A stretch of DNA of 64,000 nt from VHCN01 sp964589935 (GTDB lineage: Bacteria > Verrucomicrobiota > Verrucomicrobiia > Limisphaerales > VHCN01): the NCBI GenBank assembly GCA_964589935.1, contig CAZPVD010000015.1:1-64000 (forward strand), written 5' to 3'. A program made the position numbers and the translations under genes. This document shows, one piece after another, positions 7,199-16,331 of the stretch (position 1 is its first letter; each line of letters begins with the position of its first letter). The notes under the pieces were generated by a model. The model was given only the letters and a program-made list of their open reading frames with translations, was not told the DNA's origin and ran no database searches.

Positions 7199-8932
7199 TT
7201 ACGCTCGCACTTCCACGATCTGGCCCTTGAAAACTTCGAGCGCCTTTTTGATGAGCGGGTCGTTCATGAATTCCTCCTTGCTCAATTGCGCGGGCGCGGA
7301 AGCGGGCTTCGTCACGGGCGCAGAAGGTTTCGGCATATTTGCGAGCGAAGGCGCTGCAGGTGAAGCGGGCACAACTGCAGATGGCGCGGGGCGCTTCGCG
7401 GGCGCCTCGGCCTTGATGAATTTCACCATCGCACCGTGAACGCCGAGTTCGGCAAGTTTCGTTTGAAGGATGCCGTGGTTCTTCGCGTTGTCCACGAGCC
7501 CGATGTGGTCTGCAAATTCAGGATCAAATCCAATGGTGAGCACGCTGCCGGCGAGCGAGACGGGATGTGCTTCGAGCAGGTAGCTGCGCAGGAACGGACT
7601 GGCGCGGCCGGCGGCTTCGAGCAGGCGCGGCCAGAGATCGGCCAAATCCGCCGTCGCGGACGCAGGTGCGTCGGAAAGCGTCATCGCCGGGGAAGTGGAA
7701 GCAGCGGGACGTTGTGAATTGCCCGTGGTCGTGGCGGATGGCGTAGAAGGAACACCGGCCACACCGGAACTTGCAGTCGAGCCTGAACCCCGGTCACCGC
7801 GCAGTTGCTGGAGCTGCTTGAGCACGGCGTCAATCGGCACGGCATTGCGCGCCTGAATGGCTTTCAACACCGCGACTTCGAGCAGAATTTTTTTTGACGC
7901 GGCATCACGCAGGCGGCCATCGGCGTCGGTGAGGACTTCGAGGATGCGCGTGAGCGTCGCGGCATCGGCGGACTTCACCTGCTCGCTGAGCGCAGCAGCC
8001 TCGGCTTCGGAAACTTCGAGCAGGTTCAGATCGCCTTTCGAGACCTGAAAGATGAGCAGGTTGCGGAAATGGTTCAGCAGATCGCCGAGCAGACGGCCGA
8101 GGTCCTTGCCGCTTTTGGCGAGGTCGTTCAATTCGCGTAGCGCGGTCTCGACATCGGCGGCGAGCACCGCGCCGGCGAGCGTGAGCAGTTGCGCGCGCGC
8201 GGCGAGGCCGAACATCGAGAGCACGTCGGTCTCGGCAATTTCGCTGCCACAAAAACTGATGAGCTGGTCGAGCGTGCTCTCGGCGTCGCGCATCCCGCCG
8301 TCCGCGCCGCGCGCGATGGCGTAGAGCGCCGCGTCGTCAACCTTCACGCCCTCCTGCTTCGCGATTTCGGTGAGGTGCTTGACGATCAGTGCGGCTGGAA
8401 TGCGGCGCAGATCGAAGCGCTGGCAGCGCGAAAGGATCGTCGGCAGCACTTTCTCCGGGTCGGTGGTGGCGAAGAAGAATTTTACATGCGCGGGCGGCTC
8501 CTCAAGCGTCTTGAGCAGCGCATTGAATGCCGCCGCCGAGAGCATGTGGACTTCGTCAATGATGTAGATTTTGAACTTCGACGATGCCGGCGCGAAGCGC
8601 GCGCTGTCGCGCAGGTCGCGCACCTGGTCCACGCCGTTGTTGCTCGCGCCGTCAATCTCGATCACGTCGAGCGAGCGGCCCTCGGCGATCTCGACGCATT
8701 TCACATCATTCACGTCGAAGTCCACGCGCGGGCCGCCGGTGCAGTTGAGGGCCTTGGCGAAGATGCGCGCGGTGGTGGTCTTGCCCGTGCCGCGCGGGCC
8801 GCAGAAGAGATAGGCGTGCGCGATGCGGCCGGCGCGGATGGCGTTGGCGAGCGTCGTGGTGACGTGCTCCTGGCCGACGACATCCTCGAACCGCTGCGGG
8901 CGATATTTGCGCGCTATGACCTGGTAACTCAT
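7199..8932 (-). CDS. dnaX: DNA polymerase III subunit gamma/tau
   Basis: Clamp-loader ATPase. I chose the ATG at 8932 (MSYQVIARKYRPQRFEDVVG), where family members start; the open frame extends upstream into the SRP RNA but that part is not coding. The protein is 577 residues. It has the Walker A motif CGPRGTGKTTTARIFA, the Walker B/DEVH motif IIDEVHML, and the sensor region FFATTDPEKVLPTILSRCQRF. A Ser/Thr/Pro/Ala-rich linker (residues about 390-430) leads to a tau-like C-terminal domain. The Cys4 zinc module is not evident: only one Cys of it (LNCTGGP) is seen in the usual place, as in some other phyla. Confidence 0.96.
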   Translation of the reverse strand: MSYQVIARKYRPQRFEDVVGQEHVTTTLANAIRAGRIAHAYLFCGPRGTGKTTTARIFAKALNCTGGPRVDFDVNDVKCVEIAEGRSLDVIEIDGASNNGVDQVRDLRDSARFAPASSKFKIYIIDEVHMLSAAAFNALLKTLEEPPAHVKFFFATTDPEKVLPTILSRCQRFDLRRIPAALIVKHLTEIAKQEGVKVDDAALYAIARGADGGMRDAESTLDQLISFCGSEIAETDVLSMFGLAARAQLLTLAGAVLAADVETALRELNDLAKSGKDLGRLLGDLLNHFRNLLIFQVSKGDLNLLEVSEAEAAALSEQVKSADAATLTRILEVLTDADGRLRDAASKKILLEVAVLKAIQARNAVPIDAVLKQLQQLRGDRGSGSTASSGVAGVPSTPSATTTGNSQRPAASTSPAMTLSDAPASATADLADLWPRLLEAAGRASPFLRSYLLEAHPVSLAGSVLTIGFDPEFADHIGLVDNAKNHGILQTKLAELGVHGAMVKFIKAEAPAKRPAPSAVVPASPAAPSLANMPKPSAPVTKPASAPAQLSKEEFMNDPLIKKALEVFKGQIVEVRA

Positions 8933-9026
8933 GCAAACGCAGAACTGGGAACGCGGAACGCTGAAACCTGCGCGAGCGCACTTGCGTTCACTCCGCGTTC
9001 CGCATTCCAAATTCCGAGTTGAAAAA

Positions 9027-9119
9027 GGCCAGGGTGACCGCGGCAGATGCGGAGCAAGCTGCCGTTGCTGCCTTCCGGCCCTGGCGGGGTTCACAAGTCC
9101 GCATTCCACGGGCCCTGGC
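9027..9119 (-). ncRNA. ffs: Small signal recognition particle RNA (4.5S-type)
   Basis: The minus strand holds the hallmark SRP apical region: GTGAACC, then CAGGGCCGGAAGGCAGCAA, the Ffh-binding loop with the GGAAGGCAGCAA core. The 5' end CCAGGGCCCGTGGAATGCGG pairs with the 3' end CCGCATCTGC..CACCCTGG to form one long hairpin of about 93 nt. It lies directly upstream of dnaX on the same strand, a known genomic position for this RNA. End points are estimated from the pairing. Confidence 0.92.
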
Positions 9120-9194
9120 GAAAGTTGCGGGGGCGATTAAGGCGCAGCGGCACGGTCGCGGCAAGGAGAAAGGAATGCGCGCGCGATTGAAATG

Positions 9195-9220
9195 AAAACG
9201 GCGGCCGCAAGGCCGCCGTT
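9195..9220 (-). terminator. Rho-independent terminator after the PSD1 gene
   Basis: The minus strand reads AACGGCGGCC-TTGC-GGCCGCCGTT followed by TTCATTTC, a 10-bp GC-rich stem just past the stop of the PSD1 protein gene at 9244. It would separate that gene from the SRP RNA and dnaX. Confidence 0.75.
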
Positions 9221-9243
9221 CCATGAATTGTGCGCCGCCTCGT

Positions 9244-12200
9244 TCAGTCGAGGAAGGCGATCTCGTTCGAGAGCAGGAGCACCTGCGCGTATTTCTCCCA
9301 TGTGCCGAACGGTTTCTGCGGAGCGCCCTTGCCCGCGCTGGCAAAATCAGCGGCAGCGCGCCACTCGTTGGCCTCAGCGGGGTTCGTGGACGCCATCGAA
9401 CCCATCATCATCGGCGATGCGCCGGCAACCTTGACGATGGGCGCCCATGTGAATGTCTCGCCATTGGCGTTGCCCTTCACACCACGGTTCACGACGAAGT
9501 CAACCGTGTCGCCCTTCTTCAGATCGAGTTTCGCGATCTTGGTATCGGCAGTCTTGTTGGCGACATTGTAACGGCCGACTTCACCGCCACGGCTGGAAAC
9601 GATGTAAGCGTGAACACCTTCGGAGTTCATGCCGCGGGCCATGGATGCGTGAGCCAGCGAGCCGTCAATGCTGACGGTCACGTCGCGCGGCGCAGTCCAG
9701 CGGCGGACGACGGCGATGCCGAGCTTCGAGCTGGTGCGGCCGCCAGTCGCGTCGAGACGAATGCCGCCGAGCTGCTTGGCCGGCTCCGCGTTCCACGCCT
9801 TGCCGTCGAAGACGGAGAGTGGGAAGTAGTTGGCGAGCTTCTTGCCCGAAGCGTCATACTGGCCGTAGCCGTAGCGCCACACAGGGACGTTGGCCGGACC
9901 GGACTTCATGCCGGACTGCACCTCGAGGAAACGCTTTCCGAGCTTCAGCTCGATCTCCGTCGGGGGGCGCTGGAACGCGATCTGGTAGAGCGCTGCGATG
10001 CGCTGCTCCTCGTCCAGCTCCTTTTTGAAGTCGGTGCGGTTGACCATGTCGCGGGCAAGGCCCGTGACCCAGTCGCTGTTCATCATGTAGAGCGCCTGCT
10101 GCGGCACTGTGGAGTTGAAGCGCTGGCCGGTTGTGATGTCCGGGTTCGCGAAGTCAAACGTGCGGAACACGGTGGCAAGGTTGCCGCGATCCACCTTTGC
10201 ATACACGGTGCGGCGATAAGGGTTGAAGGCGTAGAGCCTGTCGTTCGCCTCGGCGATATTGACCGGCACGCCACCCATCGTGTCGTCGAGCTTGCCCGCG
10301 ACGGAGAGGAGCGAATCGCGGAAGGCCTCGAAGTCAAGGCGGCGGCGGTTCATCTTCCAGACGAGCAGGTTCGCGGGGTCAACCGCGTTGCACTTGGGCC
10401 GGTCGTCGCTGCTCTGCTGGTAGATGTTCGACATCATGATGAACTTGTGCAGCTTCTTCACCGACCAGCCATTCTCGATGAACCACGCGGCGAGGAAATC
10501 GAGCAGCTCAGGATGCGTCGGGTCTTCGGCACGGACGCCGAAGTCCGTTGGCGTGCGCACGAGCGGCGCGCCGAAGTGATTCATCCACATGCGATTCACA
10601 AGCACGCGCGCGGTGAGCGGATTTTTGTCGCTGGCCACTGCCTCGGCCAGCTCAAGGCGGCCGCTGCTCTTGGCCGGAAACATCTTGCGGTCGGGACCGG
10701 AGAGGATTTCAAGGAAGCGGCGCGGCACTTCGGGGCCGAGGTTCTGCGGCGAGCCTTTGATCATCACGCGGGCGTTCACCGGATTCGCGCGGTCCTCGAG
10801 AGTCATCGCGCGCTTGGGCGCGCCGGGATGCTTCACATCGAGCGCCTGCAGGCGGTCGGCGAACTGCTGCTCGCCGTTGCGGATGCGCTGGTTGTTGAGG
10901 CCGGCGATGAAGTTGTAATCAAAGGTGCCGGGCGAGCCTTGATACGTTTTGCGCAACTGCTCCTGCGCCGGGTCGGCGAGGGCCTTCAGGTCACTCACTG
11001 TCTCGCCATCCTTGGCGGAAGCCTTTTTCTTCTCGTTGAGAGTGACCGCAGTTGACCACGCTTTTTCCGCGTCAGTGAAAAGCTTGGCGTAACGCTCAGC
11101 AACGACCTTCATGTCCGGCGCGGGAGTTGAGAAGGTGCGGGCGACAAGCGCGTTGAATTTCTTGCTGGCGTCGTTGCTCGGCACGAACTTCGCCGCGATC
11201 TCCTTGCCCTTGGTCCCGAACTCGTTGTCCTTGAGCTTGTGATACATGGCCCACGGCCCCCAAATCGGGTCGGTTTCCTTGCCGGACAGGTTGCGAACGA
11301 ACCCGAACCAGCGGCGCATGATGTTGCTGTCGAGCTTATACATCTGGTCGAACTTCTGATCGTCGGCGCGGTTCTTGAGTTGCTTGTCCTCGTCATTGAG
11401 CATGATGTGCGCGAGGAGCATGTAACGGTCGGTGTTGGCGCGGGCATCGCCGAGGTGTTTGGCGAGTTGTGCCATTCGATAGCCTTCGAGTTCCGCCTCG
11501 ATCTGCGTCTTCTGGCGGAGGTAGTCCTTGAACTCGGGGCTTGAGTTGTCGGACTCGATGACCGGCCGTTCACCCGGCTCGATGCAGCTCTGGAACACGC
11601 CGTAAAGCGAGTAGTAATCCGCTGTCGGGATCGGATCAAACTTGTGGTCGTGGCAGCGGGCGCAATAGACGCTGAACGACATCATCCCGCGCGTGACCAC
11701 GTCAATGCGGTCGTCAATCGTTTCCTGGATGTTGTTGCCGGCGCGTCCCATCGTGAGCAGGCCCATGGCCGCAAGATCCTTTTTCTGCGCGCCCGGCGCC
11801 TTGTCCGCGGCAATCTGGTAAGTGAGGAACTTGTCGTAACGCAGGTCCTCGTTGAAGGCGTCAATCACCCAGTCGCGGTAGGTGAAGGCCTGCGTCATGA
11901 CGTTTTCCTGCATGCGATTGTTACGCGCGCCCTTGGTGTCGGCGTAGCGCGCCACGTCGAGCCAGTAACGGCCCCAGCGCTCGCCGTAGCGCGGCGAGGC
12001 GAGCAGTTTGTCAATAAGTTTGGACCACGCCTCGGATGATTCATCGCTGATGAAGGCATCAACTTCCTCGGGCGTCGGCGGCAGGCCGGTCAGGTCGAAA
12101 TAGGCGCGGCGGACGAGCGTGAGGCGGTCGGCCGGCTGCGCGGGGAGCAGGCCCTTGTCCTCCATCTTCGCGAGCACGAAGACGTCAATTTCATTCTGCA

Positions 12201-12741
12201 CCCACGTCTTGAGATGGCTCTTGGTCTTGGGCACCTCGGGCTTCTTGATGGGTTTGAAGCTCCAGTGCTGCTTGGCCTTCTCCTTGTCGGCGTCGGATTT
12301 GAGAATGCCCGCGGCCTTGCCCGTGCGCGGGTCGGGCGCGCCCATGCGCACCCACTGCTCGAAGTCGGCGATGACGTTGTCGGGCAGCTTGTCCTTGGGC
12401 GGCATCTGCAAATTCGGGTCGGTGTAGCGAATGGCCTTGATGAGGAGGCTCTTCTCCGGGTTGCCGGGCACGATGGCTGAACCGGTGGAACCGCCCTTGA
12501 GCAGCCCCGCCTTGGAGTCCAACTGCAGGCCGCCCTTGACCTTCGCGTCTTTGTCGCCGCTGTGGCACTTGTGGCAGTGCTCGATGAAGGCGGGGCGGAT
12601 CTTGCTCTCGAAATACTCCTGCTCCTCCGGCGAGAGGGGTTTGTCCTGCGCATAAGCCGTGACGGCGGCCAGCGGCAGCGCCGCGGCGGCGAGCCAGGCG
12701 AACTTTCGGGGCATGGTGTGTGTTCCGTTCATACGCATCAT
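9244..12741 (-). CDS. PSD1 and planctomycete cytochrome C domain protein (DUF1549/DUF1553)
   Basis: Large exported protein of 1165 residues. It has a signal peptide (to about AYAQ, residue 32) and then a cytochrome-type domain with heme motif CHKCH near residue 56 and axial-Met segment MPPKDK. Next come the DUF1549 (PSCyt2) region, recognisable from LVRRAYFDLTGLPPTPEEVD, and the DUF1553 (PSD1) region from about residue 680, recognisable from RMWMNHFGAPLVRTPTDFG. The C-terminal 150 residues look like a beta-sandwich/carbohydrate-binding type module. Family function is not established; these proteins are abundant in Planctomycetes and Verrucomicrobia and are usually paired with DUF1501 proteins, as here. 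The start could also be Met10 (MPRKFAW). Confidence 0.9.
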   Translation of the reverse strand: MMRMNGTHTMPRKFAWLAAAALPLAAVTAYAQDKPLSPEEQEYFESKIRPAFIEHCHKCHSGDKDAKVKGGLQLDSKAGLLKGGSTGSAIVPGNPEKSLLIKAIRYTDPNLQMPPKDKLPDNVIADFEQWVRMGAPDPRTGKAAGILKSDADKEKAKQHWSFKPIKKPEVPKTKSHLKTWVQNEIDVFVLAKMEDKGLLPAQPADRLTLVRRAYFDLTGLPPTPEEVDAFISDESSEAWSKLIDKLLASPRYGERWGRYWLDVARYADTKGARNNRMQENVMTQAFTYRDWVIDAFNEDLRYDKFLTYQIAADKAPGAQKKDLAAMGLLTMGRAGNNIQETIDDRIDVVTRGMMSFSVYCARCHDHKFDPIPTADYYSLYGVFQSCIEPGERPVIESDNSSPEFKDYLRQKTQIEAELEGYRMAQLAKHLGDARANTDRYMLLAHIMLNDEDKQLKNRADDQKFDQMYKLDSNIMRRWFGFVRNLSGKETDPIWGPWAMYHKLKDNEFGTKGKEIAAKFVPSNDASKKFNALVARTFSTPAPDMKVVAERYAKLFTDAEKAWSTAVTLNEKKKASAKDGETVSDLKALADPAQEQLRKTYQGSPGTFDYNFIAGLNNQRIRNGEQQFADRLQALDVKHPGAPKRAMTLEDRANPVNARVMIKGSPQNLGPEVPRRFLEILSGPDRKMFPAKSSGRLELAEAVASDKNPLTARVLVNRMWMNHFGAPLVRTPTDFGVRAEDPTHPELLDFLAAWFIENGWSVKKLHKFIMMSNIYQQSSDDRPKCNAVDPANLLVWKMNRRRLDFEAFRDSLLSVAGKLDDTMGGVPVNIAEANDRLYAFNPYRRTVYAKVDRGNLATVFRTFDFANPDITTGQRFNSTVPQQALYMMNSDWVTGLARDMVNRTDFKKELDEEQRIAALYQIAFQRPPTEIELKLGKRFLEVQSGMKSGPANVPVWRYGYGQYDASGKKLANYFPLSVFDGKAWNAEPAKQLGGIRLDATGGRTSSKLGIAVVRRWTAPRDVTVSIDGSLAHASMARGMNSEGVHAYIVSSRGGEVGRYNVANKTADTKIAKLDLKKGDTVDFVVNRGVKGNANGETFTWAPIVKVAGASPMMMGSMASTNPAEANEWRAAADFASAGKGAPQKPFGTWEKYAQVLLLSNEIAFLD

Positions 12742-12761
12742 CGCAGTTTGTCGTTAATATG

Positions 12762-12798
12762 AAAAAGCCGCCGGGCGCGTGAGAGCACACCCGGCGGC
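12762..12798 (-). terminator. Rho-independent terminator between the DUF1501 and PSD1 genes
   Basis: The minus strand reads GCCGCCGGG, a loop of 14 nt, CCCGGCGGC and then TTTTTC: a 9-bp perfect stem and a T run, 14 bp after the DUF1501 gene. It implies that the two functionally paired genes are transcribed separately or with read-through. Confidence 0.75.
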
Positions 12799-12811
12799 CG
12801 AATTCGTTTAA

Positions 12812-14248
12812 TTACGCGAACAGGCCCTTCACCGGCTGCGCGCCCGAAACGTCCGTAAGACGGAAGTCGCGGCCGCCGTTGCGGAACGTGAGCTTCTCGG
12901 AATCGAAGCCCAGCGCGTGCAGGATGGTCGAGTGCAGTTCATGCACGTGAACCTTGTTGTCCGTCGCCTCGCTGCCGATTTCGTTCGTCGAGCCCCAAGC
13001 TTGGCCGCCCTTGATGCCGCCGCCAGCCATCCACGAGGCAAACGCCTTCGCGTTGTGCGTGCGGCCGCCGGGGGCGTCCTCGGTCGAGCTGCGGCCGAAT
13101 TCGGTGCTGCACACGATGAGCGTGTCCTTGAGCATGCCGCGCTGGCGCAGGTCGCGGATGATCGCCGCGCTGGGCTGGTCAATGCCGCGCGCGTTGTTCG
13201 TCATCGCGTTGACGATGCCGCCGTGGTTGTCCCAGCCGCCCTGCCACACCTGCACGAAACGCACGCCGCGCTCGAGCAGCCGGCGCGCGATCAGGAATTG
13301 CCGCGACTGCGCGCTGTCACCATACATCTTCGTGATGTTGTCAGGCTCCTTCGAGATGTCGAAGGCCTCGACCGCGTCGGTCTGCATGCGGAAGGCCAGC
13401 TCGAAGGACTGGATGCGCGCGTCGAGCTGCGATTCGGCCACGCGCTTCTGCTTGTGAATCTCGTTCAGTTGATAGAGCAAGTCGAGTTGCTGGCGCTGTT
13501 CCTTCGAGGACGTGACGTTGTTTTTGATGTTCTCGATGATGTCCTCGATCTTCGTGTTGCGTGAATCCACGAACGTGCCCTGATACGCGCCGGGCATGAA
13601 GGCCGACTGCCAGTTCTTGCCGCCGCCGGTCGGGAAGCCGCCTGGGTTCATAACGACGAATGCGGGCAGGTTCTGGTTCTCCGTGCCGAGACCGTAGACA
13701 ACCCACGAACCCATCGAAGGCTTCGGCAGGCGGAAATCGCCCGTGGTGCCGATGAGCGTCGCTTCCTCGTGCGCCGGAACGTCCGTGTGCATCGAGCGGA
13801 TGACGGCGATGTCGTCAATTTCCTTGCCGAGTTCCTTCCAGATTTCGCTGACCTCGACGCCGCTCTTGCCCTGCTTCACAAACTTGAACTGCGCCGGCAG
13901 AATCTTGCCGCCGCGCATGCCTTTCTTCCCGCCGCCGTCTTCGACGGTCTTGCCCTCGTTGCTGCCGCTGACGAGGTCGGGTGCGGGGTTCCACGTGTCC
14001 TGCGACGCCTGACCGCCGCTCAACATGATGTGCAGCACGCGCTTGGCCGTCGGCTTGAAGTGCGGCTCTTTCGGTGAGAGCAGGCCCGCGTTGGCGGACT
14101 GCGCCACCGCGTCGTAAGTCAGCTCGGGATACAGCATGCTGACGAGCGCGAGCATTCCGAAGCCCGTGCCGGCCTTGTTCAAAAAGTCGCGGCGGTTGAT
14201 GAAATCCGTGGGAAGCATCCCCGGATGGTTTTTGCAGTTGGGCACCAT
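12812..14248 (-). CDS. DUF1501-family exported protein
   Basis: 478 residues with a Tat-type leader (NRRDFLNKAGTGFGMLALV, about 17-35), as is typical of DUF1501 proteins, which resemble the sulfatase/alkaline-phosphatase fold. Family landmarks seen: HIMLSGGQASQDTWNPAPD, GVEVSEIWKELG, VIRSMHTD and FVQVWQGGWDNHG, and the C-terminal STEFGRS..RTHNAKAF. The catalytic activity of the family is unproven. Partner of the PSD1 protein encoded downstream. The usual order in the phylum is PSD1 first; here it is reversed, with a terminator between them. Confidence 0.92.
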   Translation of the reverse strand: MVPNCKNHPGMLPTDFINRRDFLNKAGTGFGMLALVSMLYPELTYDAVAQSANAGLLSPKEPHFKPTAKRVLHIMLSGGQASQDTWNPAPDLVSGSNEGKTVEDGGGKKGMRGGKILPAQFKFVKQGKSGVEVSEIWKELGKEIDDIAVIRSMHTDVPAHEEATLIGTTGDFRLPKPSMGSWVVYGLGTENQNLPAFVVMNPGGFPTGGGKNWQSAFMPGAYQGTFVDSRNTKIEDIIENIKNNVTSSKEQRQQLDLLYQLNEIHKQKRVAESQLDARIQSFELAFRMQTDAVEAFDISKEPDNITKMYGDSAQSRQFLIARRLLERGVRFVQVWQGGWDNHGGIVNAMTNNARGIDQPSAAIIRDLRQRGMLKDTLIVCSTEFGRSSTEDAPGGRTHNAKAFASWMAGGGIKGGQAWGSTNEIGSEATDNKVHVHELHSTILHALGFDSEKLTFRNGGRDFRLTDVSGAQPVKGLFA

Positions 14249-14506
14249 AAGTTCGACGTGTGTTGTGGGTTCAGTCTGCGTTTTCTTCTGTCGTCAAGGG
14301 GTGGACGCCCCGCCGCTGAAATAATTCATCACACCTGTGAAGATTTTGCGCACAGCACGTCACCACGCGCAAACTAACACAGCCTCCATCTGTCTCAAGC
14401 ACTTTATCGCCGCGATTCCTACGGACAAATACTGAGGTTGAGCCGGCCGCTGTGCGGGATTGAATTCGTGCCGCTTCGCGCACTACACTCGTTGCCAACA
14501 TCGCGC

Positions 14507-15370
14507 ATGAACATCATCACCGACGAACGCTGCACCGCCTACGCCGCGACCGGCCATCCCGAACGGCCCGCGCGCATCAGCCGCACGCTCGAAAAACTCC
14601 GCGCTCAAAACGACCTCGCCCTCGAATGGGCCGCGCCACGCGCGTTCGATGATGAACTCATCCTCCGCGCGCACTCGCGCGAACATCTCAAGCGTCTCGA
14701 CGTTCCAATGGATTTCGACGGCGACACGCCCGCGCATCCGAACATCGCTGCGCACGCGCGCCGTTCCGTTGGAGGCGCGTTGCAGGCGCTCTCGATTGCG
14801 CGCAAAGGCAAGAACGCCTTCAGCCTGCTGCGTCCGCCGGGGCATCACGCCATGCGCGAACGGGCGATGGGCTTTTGCTACCTCAATTCCATCGCCATCA
14901 CCGCGCTCGAAGCCCACTCGCTGGGCTTCCAGAAAATCTGCATCTACGACTTCGACGTTCACCACGGCAACGGCACCGAGGCGATTCTCAAGGATCATCC
15001 GCACTGCGCGTTCTTTTCGATTCACCAGCATCCGTGCTACCCCGGCACCGGCACGAAAAACGTCGGCGGAAATTGTTTCAACTTCCCCGTCGCGCCGCGA
15101 ACGCCGCGCGGCGAATACCGCAAGGTGATGCAGCGTGCGCTCGATGATTTGAAAAAACAAAAGCCCGACCTCGTCGCCGTGAGCGCGGGGTTCGACGCCT
15201 ACGCGCACGACCCGCTCGCGCAGGAAACGCTCGAAGCGGAGGATTACCACTGGCTCGGCGAAAGCGTCCGCGCCCTCGGCGTGCCCGCGTTCAGCGTGCT
15301 CGAAGGCGGCTACAGCGACGATCTGCCCGACCTCATCCTCGCGTATTTGAAGGGTCTCGAAGGAAAGTAG
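14507..15370 (+). CDS. Histone deacetylase-family (acetoin utilisation/acetylpolyamine) amidohydrolase
   Basis: Zinc-dependent deacetylase of 287 residues from ATG at 14507 (MNIITDERC). Motifs include HPERPARI, RPPGHHAM (the catalytic His pair), YDFDVHHGNGTEAI (zinc ligands Asp and His), SIHQHPCYPGTG, SAGFDAYAHDPL (third ligand) and the terminal EGGYS. Bacterial members act on acetylated proteins, polyamines or acetoin-related substrates; which one cannot be read from sequence. It is alone in its transcript: a divergent DUF1501 gene upstream and a convergent ROK kinase downstream. Confidence 0.93.
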   Translation: MNIITDERCTAYAATGHPERPARISRTLEKLRAQNDLALEWAAPRAFDDELILRAHSREHLKRLDVPMDFDGDTPAHPNIAAHARRSVGGALQALSIARKGKNAFSLLRPPGHHAMRERAMGFCYLNSIAITALEAHSLGFQKICIYDFDVHHGNGTEAILKDHPHCAFFSIHQHPCYPGTGTKNVGGNCFNFPVAPRTPRGEYRKVMQRALDDLKKQKPDLVAVSAGFDAYAHDPLAQETLEAEDYHWLGESVRALGVPAFSVLEGGYSDDLPDLILAYLKGLEGK

Positions 15371-15390
15371 CCCGGCTTCGGACTCAAGAC

Positions 15391-16323
15391 TCAGGACTTT
15401 CGACTCAAGGCTTCGCTCGCGAGCAACAACGCGCCGACCGGCACCGCGTCCTCACCCAAGCCCGCCAGTGAAACTCGCGGCCCCGGCGCGAACACCTCCA
15501 TCACAAATCCGCGCAGCGCCTCCGCCACCGCCGCGCGCAGCGGCTCGCCGAGCAGCGACAGCCCGCCGCCGATCACGATCACTTCGGGATGAAACAAGTG
15601 CGTGACGTGCGACAGCGCGAAGGCCAGTTCCTCCGCCGTTTCGTGGAGAATTTTTTTTGCAGCCGTGTCGCCTTGCGCAATCGCGCGCAAAAGAAATTTC
15701 GCCTCGCCGCTCGTCGCGCCCGCGGTGAGTTGTGCGAGCAGGCTCGACGGTTCGCGTTTCACAAACTCGCGCACCTTGCGATCCACCGCCCAGCCGGAAC
15801 AGCGCTGCTCGACGATCGCACCGCTGCGGTCGAGCCGCACATGACCGATCTCCGCCTCGCCCGGTTTCGCGCCGTGAAAAACTTTTCCATCCACGGCCAG
15901 CCCGCCGCCGACACCGCTGCCGAGCGTGATGTAAAAAATCGGATTCGCCCCGCGCCCCGCGCCGCAACGCGCCTCGCCGAGCGCCGCCGTGTTCGCGTCG
16001 TTTTCCACCGCGACCGGCAGGCCGCTCTGCGCCCTGAGCCAGTCGCCGAGCGCGAAATCCGCCCAGCCCTCGACCTGGTGCGAGCAGCAGATTTTCCCCG
16101 TCTTGAAATCCACCGGCCCGCCGAAGCCGACGCCGATGGCCGCGGGTTTTGCGGCGGGCTGCAATTCCTTCAAGGCCGACGAAATCTGTTCGCGAATGCC
16201 TGCGCCGCCGCGCGCCGCGTCCACGTTGAAGCGCCGCCGCTCAGCGATGCGACCGTCCGCGCCGCCAGTGACGACTTGCAATTTCGTCCCGCCGATTTCG
16301 ATGCCGAGGAATACCGTGTTCAT
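15391..16323 (-). CDS. ROK-family sugar kinase
   Basis: ATP-dependent sugar kinase of 310 residues. Motifs are FLGIEIGGTKLQ (ATP phosphate loop, residues 5-16), GVGFGGPVD, VENDANTAALGE with the catalytic Asp, and ITLGSGVGGGLAVDGK. The zinc-binding CXCGXXGC cluster found in many ROK glucokinases is missing: the corresponding stretch is HVRLDRSGAIVEQRCSGWA, with one Cys. Its substrate is uncertain. The KDPG-type aldolase gene lies upstream on the same strand, so 2-keto-3-deoxygluconate or a related sugar is possible (inference). Confidence 0.85.
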   Translation of the reverse strand: MNTVFLGIEIGGTKLQVVTGGADGRIAERRRFNVDAARGGAGIREQISSALKELQPAAKPAAIGVGFGGPVDFKTGKICCSHQVEGWADFALGDWLRAQSGLPVAVENDANTAALGEARCGAGRGANPIFYITLGSGVGGGLAVDGKVFHGAKPGEAEIGHVRLDRSGAIVEQRCSGWAVDRKVREFVKREPSSLLAQLTAGATSGEAKFLLRAIAQGDTAAKKILHETAEELAFALSHVTHLFHPEVIVIGGGLSLLGEPLRAAVAEALRGFVMEVFAPGPRVSLAGLGEDAVPVGALLLASEALSRKS

Positions 16324-16331
16324 TATTATTC

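Noticed and set aside
9223..11055. 610-residue open frame on the plus strand
   Set aside because: Antisense to the PSD1 gene, His/Arg/Val-rich, without any recognisable motif.
14249..14506. Possible RNA gene or regulatory element in the 258-bp divergent gap between the DUF1501 and deacetylase genes
   Set aside because: I saw no stable hairpin, tRNA-like fold or conserved promoter pair that I could support.
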